Notes: a model not told the origin generated them from the letters alone. A stretch of DNA of 35,098 bases from Halicephalobus mephisto (GCA_009193035.1 SWDT01000137.1:1-35098), one strand, 5' to 3'. Numbered from the stretch's first letter, positions 9,985 to 21,612 are shown. Made by a program: numbers and translations.

Positions 9985-10600
9985 CCCTGTTCCTCTTAAA
10001 TCTCAACAATTGCGGAAATGGCTGGTCCAGCGTGGTTTTGTTAGTTTAGTGTGCCAAATTGCCGACCAAAATTAGAATCATTTCAGCTCAAATTGATCTA
10101 CAAATTACTATTTTTAAAAAAATTACGTCATAAAAATTCAAAAACATCGTGGGTGAATTCAGGTCAAAAACCCGATAAATAAAACCATGTTTATTAAAAT
10201 TAAAAAAAATTATATTACAAAAATAAAAATTTTAAAAATATTCTAAATAAAAAATAAAATTATTTAAAAATTAAAAAAAAAAATAAAATTATTTAAAAAT
10301 TAAAAAAAAAAATAAAATAATTTTAATTTTAATTTATTTAAAAATAAATAATTTTAAAAATATTGTGGATAAAAATTTTTAAAATAAATATGAAAAATAA
10401 AATTATCAAGATTTTTACCTTATTTGCACAGTTTAAAAATCGTTTTTAAGAGGCAAATATGGCCAGGATAAGAAGGCGGTCGAGTGACAAGTGTGGAATT
10501 TGATCTCTTTTTGAGATCGAAAATGTCTGATTTTCGAAATTTTAAAACAATCAAAAAAATTCAAAATTGAAATATTCCATTAAATTATTATAAAAAAATT
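9985..10600. other. upstream flank of the first K2P gene, AT-rich
   Basis: 9985-10085 is of mixed composition and may be promoter or leader. 10085-10430 is low-complexity A/T. 10430-10520 is again mixed and contains the small inverted word GATCTCTTTTTGAGATC. No gene seen. Confidence 0.35.
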
Positions 10601-11345
10601 TAAAATAAATTTCACTATAAAATAATTATTAAAAAATTTCCAAAACTTTCCAATCGAGACCAAAAAAATGGAAAATTTAGTTTTTATTATTTTTTAAGAA
10701 TTAAATAACATCATTTTTTAAAAATTAAAAATCTTTACGAAATGGTCTTGATAAGAATTTTTAGAATTTTCCAATTGAGACCAAAAAAGTAAAAAATTTA
10801 ATAATAATATCATTATAAAAAATATCGTAGAATTGTCTTAACACGAATTTCCAAAATTTTCCAATTGAGACCAAAAAGTAAAAAATTTAGTTTTTATGAT
10901 TTTTTAAAAATTTAATAATAATATCATTATAAAAAATATCGTAGAATTGTCTTAACACGAATTTCCAAAATTTCCCAATTGAGACCAAAAAGTAAAAAAT
11001 TTAGTTTTTATGATTTTTTAAAAATTTAATAATAACATCATTTTTTTTTAAATTAAAAATACCCCGGAATGGTCCCGACAAGAATTTTTAAAATTATCCA
11101 TTTGAGACTGAAAATGAAAAATTTAATGTTTGAGACTGTAAAAATATAAACATTTTCATATAATTAAAAAATTTAAAATAAACTTTCTTTACAAAATAGT
11201 CCCGACGTGGATTTTTGAAATTTTACAGTCAAGACCAAAAAAAAGTTTAATTTTTAATTTCTCAAAAACTCAATAATTATATTACTGTAAAAATTAAAAA
11301 TATTTTATTATAAAATATTCTCGATAAAAAAGTTTTGAAATTAAT
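10600..11345. repeat. tandem array of the GTCTCGAC-type repeat
   Basis: Five or more units of about 90-130 bp. Unit marks are GTCTTGATAAGAATTTTTAG (near 10744), GTCTTAACACGAATTTCC (near 10833 and 10951), GTCCCGACAAGAATTTTT (near 11070) and GTCCCGACGTGGATTTTT (near 11200), each followed by a word like CCAATTGAGACCAAAAA. The units near 10833 and 10951 are almost identical, which suggests a recent duplication. Confidence 0.75.
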
Positions 11346-11469
11346 AGAAAGTAAAACATCCTACGATTTCGATTTCTCATGGGAGTTTCGTAATCTTACA
11401 TAATTTTGAATTTTTTTTTAAAAAATTTTAAATAAATCTAAAGAATTGTAGATCAGTACCGAGATCAAC

Positions 11470-11990
11470 ATCAAAGAAAAACAAAAATCTGCAGTTTGCT
11501 CGCAGCATTTGGGGAGGCTTAATTAGTTAACTAAATTCAATTTGATTTTAATTTTAATTTCAATCAGTGCTAAAATTGATAAAGAAGTCGAAGTCAAAAT
11601 AAAAACAAAAACAAAAATATGCAGTCTGCTTGCAACAGTAGACTGGCTTAATTTGATTTCAATTTCAATCAATGTCAAAATTTACAAAGAAGTTAAAGTC
11701 AAAATAAAAATAAAAATCTGCAGTTTGCTTGCAATATTTGGGGAGGCTTAATTAGTTAACTAAATTCAATTTGATTTTAATTTTAATTTCAATCAGTGCT
11801 AAAATTGATAAAAAAGTCGACATAAAAATAAAAACAAAAATCTGCAGTCTGCTTGCAACATTAGACTGGCTTAATTTGATTTCAACCTCAATCAATGTCA
11901 AAATTTATAAAAAAAATCAAAATTTGCAATCTGCTCGCAATGTTTGAGCAGGTCAGTTGACATGTTTATGCATTTATAAAAATTTCGAAA
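11470..11990. repeat. tandem repeat R2, about 229-bp higher-order period
   Basis: AAATCTGCAGTTTGCTCGCA near 11485 recurs at about 229 bp (near 11714) with the following GGGGAGGCTTAATTAGTTAA. A related half-unit with CAGTCTGCTTGCAACA lies midway (about 11618 and 11846), so the basic unit is about 115 bp. Diverged copies in the opposite orientation lie at 28150-28465. Non-coding. Confidence 0.75.
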
Positions 11991-12439
11991 TCCGCAATTT
12001 ATTCGTAAAATTAAACTAACTCACTCAATTTTGGAAAAATTCAACTTTGATGTCGAAATTTTTATAAATTTCAGCACAGGATAAGTGAAATGTATAACCT
12101 TCTGTCATCTTCGAGGATTAAGGATTACACATTACAGTACTCGTCAAAAGTTAAGGAACTGTAAAAATAAAATTCCAAAAATTTGTGATTTTTTATAAAA
12201 ATTCAAAATTGAAAAAAATTTTTCAAATAAAATTTGCGATTAAAAAAATCAAAAATTTTGTGAATTTAAAACAGCTTTTTGAAAGAAAAAAATCCATAAA
12301 TTTGGTTTTAGTCTGAAAAGCCCGGATTTTGACTGTCAACTTTGATAAAACAGAGTTATTTTTTATCCAAAATAGACAAAATCCAGTGCCTGAGAATATA
12401 GTCAACAAGAGGAAATAAATCTAGACATGGATTACTAAT

Positions 12440-12780
12440 GAAATCAGTGTTCCATTTCATCAAAGTTGATCATCAAATTTTGGACTTTTTAAAAGACAAT
12501 TTTTGGTTCAAAAAAGTTCTAATTATTCATTTAAGTAAGAAAAATTTTCTGAATAAAAAAAGTTGCAAATATTGTCTCAACACGAAAAATTTTAATTTGA
12601 ACTTTATTTCATCAAAGTTGATCATCGAATTTTGGACTTTTTAAAAGACAATTTTTGGTTCAAAAAAGTTCTAATTATTGATTTAGGTAAGACAAAATAT
12701 AACTTTTTAGATACAAAAATCTACGAAAATTGTCTCAACGCGAAAAGTTTAAGTTTGACCTCTGATCGTCAACTTTAAAA
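12440..12780. repeat. dispersed repeat R1, two direct units
   Basis: Two units of about 155 bp, each with TTTCATCAAAGTTGATCATC, AATTTTGGACTTTTTAAAAG and AATTTTTGGTTCAAAAAAGT. The same sequence in reverse orientation forms 2440-2850 in the troponin I intron. Non-coding. Confidence 0.8.
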
Positions 12781-12829
12781 AATCAGAGTTTTGTTTTTCG
12801 ATTATCTCTAAAAAAACTTAAAAATTGTA

Positions 12830-12950
12830 GGAAATTTAGAAAATTTAAAAAATTTAAAAAAGTTAAAAATTTAAAAAATTTAAAAGTTAAAAAATTTAAA
12901 AAATTTAAAAAGTCAAAAATTTTAAAAATCTAAAAAATTTAAAATTAAAT
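12830..12950. repeat. phased A-tract low-complexity block
   Basis: Words such as AAATTTAAAAAATTTAAAAA recur with A-tracts at roughly 10-11 bp. It is similar in character to the perfect array at 3932-4249 but not a clean tandem repeat. Confidence 0.5.
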
Positions 12951-12954
12951 TGAA

Positions 12955-14215
12955 ATGTCCAGAGCAAAGACAGAAGTTTAACTCAAATGCCAAGGGCCAA
13001 ATAAAAGAAGAAAAACAAATTTTCGGTACCTTCTTTGCATAAATTCGAGAAAAACAGATTTCGTTAAATCGGGGAATGGGAAATGACCAGGGGCCAAAGT
13101 CACTTATTCAAAAATTTTTCCTCAGGCAAAATAGTGAATTTACAACCAAAAATAAGCTTCAAAAATCATGAATAATTTTTAAATTTTAAAAATTATTTTA
13201 TTCGAAATTTTTAAAAATAACTTTTGTTTTCGAATTTTTTAAAAATAATATTATTTAAATTTTAAAAAAAATATATTTAACTTTTAAAAATAACTTTTGT
13301 TTTCGAGTTTTTTTAAAATTATTTTTTTCGAATTTTTTTTAAATTATTTTTTTTGAATTTTTTTAAAATTATTTTTTTCGAGTTTTTTAAAAGTAATTTT
13401 ATTTAAATTTTTAAAAAAACAGTCTCGTGGTTCGGAAATTTCGAGATATTTTTGTCAGATAAACAACATTTTTTGGCATTTTTAATATAAAGGACAAAAA
13501 ATGCCAAAGATCAGATAAAATATGAGAAGGATAGACCAGGAAGAAAATCCAAAAACTGAACGGGGTCTGGTCGGCTTTACCTCAAAGCTCTTCTTTTTGC
13601 TTCAAATATGGTAGATGAAAAATGACCATCGTGTGAATTTTTCCGACCTTGCTTATAAAAAATAATTCGATTCCTTCAGGGGATAAGTATTAAGGTCTCA
13701 AAACCAAATCCAAGTTTTGTGAAAATTCTTAAAAATTTCCAAATTTAAAACTTTATTTAAAAAATTTTCACTTTTTTAATTTTTAAACATTTCCAAATTT
13801 AAAACTTTTTAATTTCAAAAATTTTACTTTTTTAATTTTTAAACATTTCCAAATTTAAAACTTTTTAATTTTCAAAAATTTTCACTTTTTTAATTTTTTT
13901 TATTTTTAAAAATTTTATTTTTTCTAATTTCTTAAAATTTCAATTTTTAATTTTAGAAAATTTTATTTTTTTTTATTTTTGAACTTTTTGACTAAAGTGG
14001 AAAATAGGAATTTTGTGGGAATTTTAACTTTAAAAGTAAAAAGAAAGGAAGTTGTCGACAGATGGCGGGGGAAGGGAGAATAATGGAAAATTTCCCGGAT
14101 CTGGTCCGAATGGGTCTTGCGCAACGGCAAAAGATGAACCATTTCGAAAATTGGCTTTGTCGAAAAGCCTCAAGCCGGATGGAAGGAAATTGAGACAAAG
14201 AAAACGGAATCTAGT
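12955..14215. other. intergenic stretch with three GC-richer islands
   Basis: Islands of mixed composition at about 12955-13130, 13425-13690 and 13990-14215 stand out from AT-rich surroundings. The second contains a 12-13 bp inverted repeat (13472-13508, TTTGGCATTTTT ... AAAAATGCCAAA). The third reads CCCTTCCCCCGCC on the minus strand and gives a 68-residue minus frame with no family resemblance. They lie 3-4 kb upstream of the first K2P gene and could be distal promoter elements or leader exons. No splice pair could be assigned. Confidence 0.35.
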
Positions 14216-14219
14216 TAGA

Positions 14220-15475
14220 TGAAAAAAGATCGACTACATGGTGAAGAATCAAGTAGATAAAATTAATCCAGATGTAAAATAATCGAAAAACAAATAAAGA
14301 AAAATAAAAATTTAATTAAATAGAAAAAATTTAAAAAATCAAAGATAATAGTAAAAAAGTGAATTCTGAAAAAAGTGGATTCAGATGGTGAAGAATTTAG
14401 GTAAATTAACAAGAATTAATTCGGATGAAGAAGAAATTAATTAAACAAAGAAGATTCTAAAAAATAAAAAATAAAAATAAAAATAAAAATAAAAATAAAA
14501 AAAATTAAAAATAAAAAAAATAAAAATAAAAAATCAAAGATAATAGTAAAAAATGAATTCTAAAAAAAGTGGATTCAGATGAAGAAGAAGTTAACTAGAT
14601 GGAGGAAAATTTAATTACATAGAAAAAATTTAGAAATCAAAGATAATAATAAAAAAGTGAATTCTGAAAAAAAGTGGATTCGGATGGTGAAGAATTTAGG
14701 TAAATTAACAAGAATTAATTCAGATAGAGAAATATTTAATTTTATAAAAAAGAAATAAATTTTAAAAAAAAATTAAATCAGTTGAACAAGAGTCACATCA
14801 AAAAACAGAATCAGCTTAGATGAAGAAAATTCAAGATAGCTAAAAAATGTAAATAATATAATATTATCTCAGATAAAATAAAATCACTTAAGATTAAAAA
14901 TAAAATCAAAAAACAGAATCAATTTAGATGAAAAAAATTCAAAATAAATAAAAACAAAATCAATTCAAATAAAAAATTAATTTAAATAATATAAAATTAT
15001 CTCAAATGAAGAAAATTCAAAATATATAAAAACAAAATCAATTCAAATAAAAAAATTATTTAAATGATATAATATTATTTCAAATGAAGAAAATTCAAAA
15101 TAAATAAAAACAAAATCAATTCAGATAAAAAATAATTGAAATAATATAAAATTATTTCAAATGAAGAAAATTCAAAATATGTAAAAACTATATTCATTCA
15201 AATAAAAAAATTATTTAAATAATATAATATTATTTCAATTAAAGAAAATTCAAAATATATAAAAACAAAATCAATTCAGATAAAAAAAATTGAAATAATA
15301 TAAAATTATCTCAGATGAAGAAAATTCAAAATATATAAAAACAAAATCAATTCAGATAAAAAAAATAATTCAGTTAGCATAATATTATCTCAGATGAAGA
15401 AAATTCAAAATATATAAAAACAAAATTTACTCCAATAAGCAAAAATCAAATAAAAAAACAAAAATCAATTCAAAT
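14220..15475. repeat. AT-rich repeats, including a 75-78 bp tandem array
   Basis: 14340-14430 and 14635-14725 share a duplicated segment with AGTGGATTC, GGTGAAGAATTTAGGTAAAT and AACAAGAATTAATTC, about 290 bp apart. From about 14800, units with GAAAATTCAAAATATATAAA and ACAAAATCAATTCA recur near 14935, 15011, 15089, 15167, 15244, 15320 and 15399, a period of 75-78 bp. Non-coding. Confidence 0.7.
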
Positions 15476-17235
15476 CGAGAAAAATCATTTAAACAATATT
15501 TATATTTAAATATTTAAATGACAAAATCAATTTTAATAAAAAATTTAAAAAATCATTTAAGTTAAAAATTTAAAAAATTCAATAAAATTAAAAAATTTTT
15601 AATTTTAAAAAATTAAAAAACTAAAAAAATTCAACAAAAAAATTTTAAAATTTTAAAATTCAACAAAATAAAAAAATTTTTAATTTTAAAAAATTTTTAA
15701 TTTTAAAAAATTAAAAAAGGAAATGGTTCCACATAGCCAACTGTCTCCTGAAAAATTTCCTTCTGTTTTTGCACCTGTCCTGTTTTCTGTCGTTTTCAAT
15801 TGATGAAATCGATGAAATAATAAATTTAAAAAAATCTAAAAATACTAATTTTTATTTAAAATAATAATCAAAACTAAATTTTAAAAATATTATAACTAAA
15901 AAATTATAATTTTTTAAAATATTAAAATAAAAAATATACAGTAATTATCTGAAAAATTTGATTTTTTTAAAGTTTTATTTTTTTTTAAATCATTTTAAAA
16001 AATTTTTAGATTTAAAATAAAAAAATTAAAATACAGTAATTTTCTCAAAAATTGATTTTTTTTAATTTTAGTTTTAGGATTTTAAGAAATTTTTAAAAAT
16101 TTATTTCGAAACAGTTTTGAGAAAAATTTTATTTATAAATTTTTCAAAAATGATTTCTTTCAAATTTTTAAATCCTCATATAGAGTAAAAACGACAAAAA
16201 TAGTAAATCTGGTTATTTTTTAAAACAACTTTTGTTTTTATTTTTGCTAAATTATGAAATTTTTAAAAATTTAAACAATTTCAGAAATTTTGAAAAAATT
16301 ATTAATTTTTAATATATAAATTTTGAAAAATTGATTTTTAAATTTTTTTATAATTATTTTCAAATTTTTTAATTTACATTTAAAAAATAAATTTAATATA
16401 AAATTAATTTGTTTTTTTACTATTTCTGTTTTTTCAGTTTTAGAAAGTTTAAAAAATTTATTTAAAAAATTTCATAAAAAATTTGAATTTAAATTTTTAT
16501 AAAAAAATAATTTTCAATTTTCGAATTCCCACGCAGAGGGAGTGAGAATGACAAAAAAGGTAAAATTGGCGTTTTATGACTAAATCAAATATTTTTTATT
16601 TTTGATATTTTTGCAAATTTCTGAAAACTTCCAAAAATTTACGTAGAAATAATTCTAAAAAACTATTTTTAATTTTATAATATTTCTAAAAAGCTAGAAA
16701 ATTCCGAAAATTTATTTAAAATTAATTTTTAAAAATTAAAAAATTTTTATTTTTATAATATTTCTAAAAAGTCAGAAAATTCCAAAAATTCATATCGAAA
16801 TAATTTTTAAAAAATTAAAAAAACAAATTTTTTTGTTTTTAAAAAATTAGAAAATTCCAAAAATTTGTGTTGAGGTAATTTAAAAAAATTTTTTATTTTT
16901 TATAATATTTCTAAAAAGTCAGAAAATTTAAAAAATTCATGTCGAAATAAATTTTATAAAATTAAAAAAACAAATTTTTTTGTTTTTAAAAAATTAGAAA
17001 ATTCCAAAAATTTGTGTTGAGGTAATTTAAAAAATTTTTTATTTTTTATAATATTAATTTTTTGTTGACTTCCTTACTTTGGAAAATCAGGTTATGACGA
17101 AAAGCGTCAAAATTTGGCAAATTGGATTATTTACGGAATCGAACACGTGCAACTTTTTTATTCATTTTCAACATTTTTCAAAATAATTTTATTTTTTTAA
17201 AAAACCAAAAATACCCGTATTTTTAATAATTAAAA
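15476..17235. other. AT-rich intergenic sequence with local duplications
   Basis: Mostly low-complexity A/T. A segment with CAAATTTTTTTGTTTTTAAA and CCAAAAATTTGTGTTGAGGT occurs twice, near 16815 and 16970. A less AT-rich stretch at 17060-17170 holds an E-box-like CACGTG and lies next to the 3' end of the second K2P gene. No gene seen. Confidence 0.45.
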
Positions 17236-17241
17236 TTTATT
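17236..17241 (-). terminator. polyadenylation signal overlapping the K2P stop codon
   Basis: The minus strand reads TGAATAAA, so the AATAAA hexamer begins with the last base of the stop codon of the second K2P gene. If used, the 3' UTR would be only about 15-25 nt. Another signal further down cannot be excluded. Confidence 0.45.
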
Positions 17242-19741
17242 CAGCTATCGGAAATGACATTTTTTCCATTTTCATCACCGGATTCTTGACGATTAAGGAT
17301 TTCTGTGGTCTGAAATAATTTTAATTTTTTTGAATAAATTTGAATAAATTATAATTTTGCAAACCTGGACATGAAGTGACTTGCTGTTCCTTTTTTTCTG
17401 TAACTGTTCTCGAATTTCCTCGTCACTGGCTTCCGTGATGACAGACAAGGGGGCGTTGAACACAGAGGACCTCGAAAGGGGGTTACAGGATGTTTGGGGT
17501 GATGGTGAACTCGGGGTATCAGCAGAATTCCAATTATTTCTAAAATAAATTTAAAAATAAAAAATTTACAATCAATTTAAAAATTTAAAATAAACTTAAA
17601 AATTTAAAATTAAAAATAAACTTAAAAATTTAAAATTAAAAATAAACTTAAAAATTTAAAATTTAAAATTAATTTAAAAAATAAATTTTTAAAAATGATT
17701 TTTTAATTAAAAATGTTGAAAAATTAAGTTTTTACTTACCTGATTAGTGATGGACTGGATTCTGGTTTTTCGAATTTTTCAGAATGACTGACGTTGGATT
17801 CGGATCTCAAAAGTAACTGTTCCTTCATTCTCCTTGTACTTGTTTTTCTGGACAACAGGGCACTCAAGACCGGAGGGGCAGCGATTATATTCGAGCTTCT
17901 TGTGGACAAAGTTGATGAGCTCGGCATTCTGTAGAATGGAGACCTCGGGGCAGAATCAGAATCAACACTTTTCGGGGTGTACTGTCGGGACATCAATTCT
18001 TGATCTTCTTCGTTATTTTCGGGCTCTTCCGTCGTGGCATGTAACTGGAACAACATCATTGGTCTTCTCCATCTTACTGTGTTAAAATTGTTGTTTCCAA
18101 GGACGGACACAGGACGAGGAGTGGAATATCTCTGATTCGGCGACGGAGTGGGGTCTGTTCCAGGGAGTTGAGTGGAGGACGTTTCTGGATCCCCGACATC
18201 GATCAATCCTGTTCTGTGTTCTTCATCTATCAACATCAAAGCCGCCATGTACTGATTTTCGACTCTGACTTGGATGATGGAAACACACATCGAAACCAGT
18301 GCCAAACCGATGACGAAAAAAATGAAAAATAAACAAGCATAATGTGGATTCTGAGGTATTTCATCACCCAGACCTATAGTCGACAAACTGATGAAAAAAA
18401 AGTAAAAAGCAGTAAAGTAGTCCCATTCTTCCCAGAACGAAAATATCATAGAACACATGCTGATGTACATGACCACGATGACCAAAGCCAAGTGCATCGG
18501 AAAAGTTTCTAAAAAATCCACTTCTGTTGATTCTTCCTGAAATTTAAATTTTTTCTTTTTTTTTTAAATTTAAAAAATTACTTTTTCTGCTTTTTCAATT
18601 TCTTCCAATTCTTGTTTCGTTTTCTGGATCATGTCTTCTGAACTATGTGTGAAATCCATCGATTGAACTTTTTGTAAAAAAATTTTTTTTTGAAGATGTT
18701 TCGTTTTTCGTTTTAATTTTAATCTTATTTTTTCCCAAACATGTTGAACAGATCGAAAACAGACTTTTCCGAGGGAGTTCAAGGCAACTAACATCAACGG
18801 TATCCCTATCGAGGCGTACAGTATCGTCGTCACTCTTCCACTGATTGTTCTGCAGTTCAAATTACCGTATCCAATTGTTGTCAACAATGACCAGGCATAG
18901 AAAACAGCGTTCCAGTAATCGTTCCAAGCCCAGATTCGTTTTCCGATAGGTTCGTACCCTGCGGCAATATCGTAAGCTTTCAGCATACTTTGCATCACTT
19001 GAAAACAATTTTCTTCTGATCTTTTGTATACTCTATGGGCTACGGTAGAATTACTAAAAGATTTGTAATTCTGCAGCCATCCATCGCATTTGTTAAGACA
19101 GTAGCATTCGGCGAAAGCCCTGTGGCGACGAAGAGAGGTAGCAACGTGGAGATCGTGTATTCTGGCTTCTTCTGGAGCTTCGAAATAAAAAAACAATGCT
19201 CCACCAAACAATGAATACAGTACAACAATTAAAACAACAGCTACATGCTGGAGTCCGAATCGTTTGTAGAGGAACTTTATGACCCTCCACAGATGAGAAG
19301 GTCGGGTTTCTTTCGGACGTTGTCTAAAATACTCTTTATAATTACAGTAATCTAGTTAATAAGTTACTTAATTTCCTCCTTTATCGGTGGCTCAAAAAGT
19401 TCCGACATAGCCCGGGAGGTCAAGCCGGTTTTACTGCTGCTTGCTTCCTGGTTACCGAAGAACAAAGATTGAGGTCTTTCGGCTCCTCCAAAGGCCCCAG
19501 GGGACTGGACATTCGAGTATCTGTTAGGTAACGAAAATTGCGGAGTCATGACTTGAGGTACAGTAGGCGACAAAGGTTCCGGGGTCAAAGCAGAATCCAG
19601 ATCAGGGGGCAGACTCCCTCCCAAGATAAAAGCACTGTTTCTGTATTTCTTCCTACAGTACTTTTCCAGAACTTTCATGGCACTTCTGTTCTGAGCGAAA
19701 TCCAAGGACTTTTGTCGAGTCAAAACGTGACGTTTCTCCAT
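17241..19741 (-). CDS. two-pore-domain (K2P/TWK-type) potassium channel, long C-terminus
   Basis: A second K2P leak potassium channel subunit of the plasma membrane. Exons: 19741-19368, 19323-18582, 18536-17740, 17539-17365 and 17309-17241. All phases agree, with no frameshift; the product is 718 aa. A cytoplasmic N-terminus of about 150 residues precedes M1 (about 151-171). The extracellular cap has cysteines at 198, 200, 204 and 231. P1 is TTIGYG (273-278), then M2, a basic Lys-rich M2-M3 linker, M3 (about 387-406), P2 TIGLGD (425-430), M4, and a Ser/Pro-rich cytoplasmic tail of about 250 residues. Both filters are canonical. It lies on the same strand as the other K2P gene, about 7.4 kb upstream of it, but intron positions and linkers differ, so recent duplication is not evident. 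A TTTTAG acceptor 12 nt before the ATG suggests either trans-splicing or an upstream leader exon. Confidence 0.94.
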
Positions 19742-19920
19742 GATTGTTAATTTCTAAAATCACAAGTCATTAAAAAAATAAAAATTAAATCGTAAATAAT
19801 TAAAAAATGAATATCGTTAGCGTCGTAAGTCGAATGGTTTCACGTGAAATACAAAAAGTACTGAATTTCTGACTATCAAGCAACACAAAAACGGTACATG
19901 ATAAATAAAGTAGAGATATG

Positions 19921-20622
19921 TTAAAACGACTCCGATGTATCGCATATATACTTCATATATTAGTACATCAGAGCTATTTTTGTATAGTCTTAGGTATGGT
20001 ACTATATTAAGACATATATGTTTCAATATAGTATTAGAAACAGGTCTGAATATACATGCAAAAAAGTTATAATATATAGTATATAAATGCATTACAACGG
20101 TTCTAATATGTCGGATATACAGTAGAACTTGAATATACGATACCTCCACTATATCTTTTGTTATAGCATACGGTATGAGTGAGTTTGGTTAGTCTGTCTT
20201 CAAATTCACCCCTCTACAACATATCCTTTCTTATAACATTCGCTTTGGACGGTCCCAAGGAGGTATCTTATATCCAAGTTCGACTGTACTATATTCTATG
20301 TACCGATACATTGAATATGATACAGATATATTATATTCAACTTAGGTACTAATACATTAGAGTTATTTTTGTGTATAATCTTAGATATATACCTTAATAC
20401 AACATCAAACCTATATCTCGACATAATAGTAAAAACAGATCAAAATATAGTATCAGAAACAGATTTAGATATACATACAAAAATGCAAATGATATATAAT
20501 ATATAATACATATATTAAAATAGCTCTAATTTATCGGATAAATTAAGTATAATATTGCTGAATTATTTTTAATACATTAGTAAATTAGATATACTATATC
20601 CGACATATCAGAGCTGTTTTAA
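19921..20622. mobile_element. non-autonomous inverted-terminal element, interrupted by a family B MITE
   Basis: The left end TTAAAACGACTCCGATGT and the reverse complement of the right end (TTAAAACAGCTCTGATAT) match imperfectly over about 35 bp. Inside are repeated words such as CAGAGCTATTTTTGTATA and CATTAGAGTTATTTTTGTGT. The 171-bp family B copy at 20118-20288 splits it. No protein is encoded; a 110-residue minus frame is a by-product. The element limits are approximate. Confidence 0.5.
20118..20288. mobile_element. MITE-like family B, copy 3 (nested)
   Basis: The 30-bp termini begin TACAGTAGAACTTGAATATA and, on the other strand, TACAGTCGAACTTGGATATA. The interior shares ATAGCATACGG and CTACAACATATCCTTTCTTA with the pair at 7468-7826. 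Flanking TA dinucleotides fit insertion at a TA target. It sits within an older inverted-terminal element. Confidence 0.8.
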
Positions 20623-21366
20623 TTTATCCCTTTTTTGTGCGTACAACAAATAATACAATAGGAAAAACTAATTGTGGATACTGTGTCAGATGGGGCTTTT
20701 ATACCTGCACAGATCATTTATACAAGTGCGCGTCAATCTGTGACTGATCCAACAATCACTCGCTATTCTTCGAAATTCAAGTATTAAGGAATTTTCTGGA
20801 CATGAATTTCTAGAATTTTAGATATCCATTCCAAAATTATATTATAAAAATCCTTCACAAAACTGTCTCGACGCGAATCTAAGAATTTCGGAAATTACAG
20901 TATCCTCCGTGACAATGTTGATTCCGAATGACAAGTGTGTAATTTTACACGATATTAAAATTAATTTCTTTAATATTTTCTTTTTAGACGAATCTAGACA
21001 CCTTGATTAAACTATGAAATTCTTTACTTTCTAAAGTTACCGATTAAAGCACTTAAAATATTAAAGGAATCATTATCAAAACTTTTACACCAATTTCGGA
21101 AAAATTCAAATTCCAAAATCGAAAAATTAGAATCAAACTATCAAGTTCGAAATTCAGAAAAATTCGATTTCAGAAAAATTCAAATTCCAAAATCGGAAAA
21201 TTAGAATCAAACTATCAAGTTTGAAATTCAGAAAAATTCGATTTCGAAATAAAATCCAAAATCAAAGGCCTAGAATTCCAAAAGTTCAAAAAATTGACAT
21301 CTTAGATCATGACAAGAAAGTCCTTAATAAAAAAGGGTTTATTTTTGTTGTAAATTAAAACTTACC
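20623..21366. other. intergenic sequence upstream of the second K2P gene
   Basis: It holds one GTCTCGACGCGAAT unit near 20865, and a 100-bp direct duplication near 21090-21245 with AAATTCAAATTCCAAAATCG and ATTAGAATCAAACTATCAAG. No coding region was found. Promoter elements of the K2P gene may lie here but none can be named. Confidence 0.4.
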
Positions 21367-21612
21367 TCATTGATCGATTCTTGTTTTCAAGAGGAAATCG
21401 TTTGTCAAATAGCTGTAATACAAATCCTGAGGAAGAAAAATTTTGTCGTTGATTTTTCCTGTCTGTCATTTTTCGAACCTTTTCTACAATTTTCATCTAT
21501 TGCGCAAGCAGGTCCGTTTGTATCTCTTATATCGTTAGTTTTCCGGTATGCGGCCGTTTTCTTCGCTGTTATTCTAAGCCGATCAAGAGCAGTATGGAAA
21601 GAGGTATTTGAC
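21367..21612 (-). other. candidate 5' leader exon on the minus strand
   Basis: A GC-richer stretch ending on the minus strand in ATCAATGAG followed by a strong GTAAGTTTT donor at 21366. The next plausible acceptor downstream is the TTTTAG 12 nt before the ATG of the second K2P gene (19741). Reading across that junction meets a stop in every frame tried, so the exon would be untranslated. The 5' limit is a guess. The overlapping frames of 99 and 69 residues on the two strands look unlike any family I know. Confidence 0.35.

Noticed and set aside
5889..19741. The two K2P genes as a recent tandem duplicate pair
   Set aside because: Intron positions, filter sequences, linkers and lengths (521 and 718 aa) differ strongly; at most they are old paralogues.
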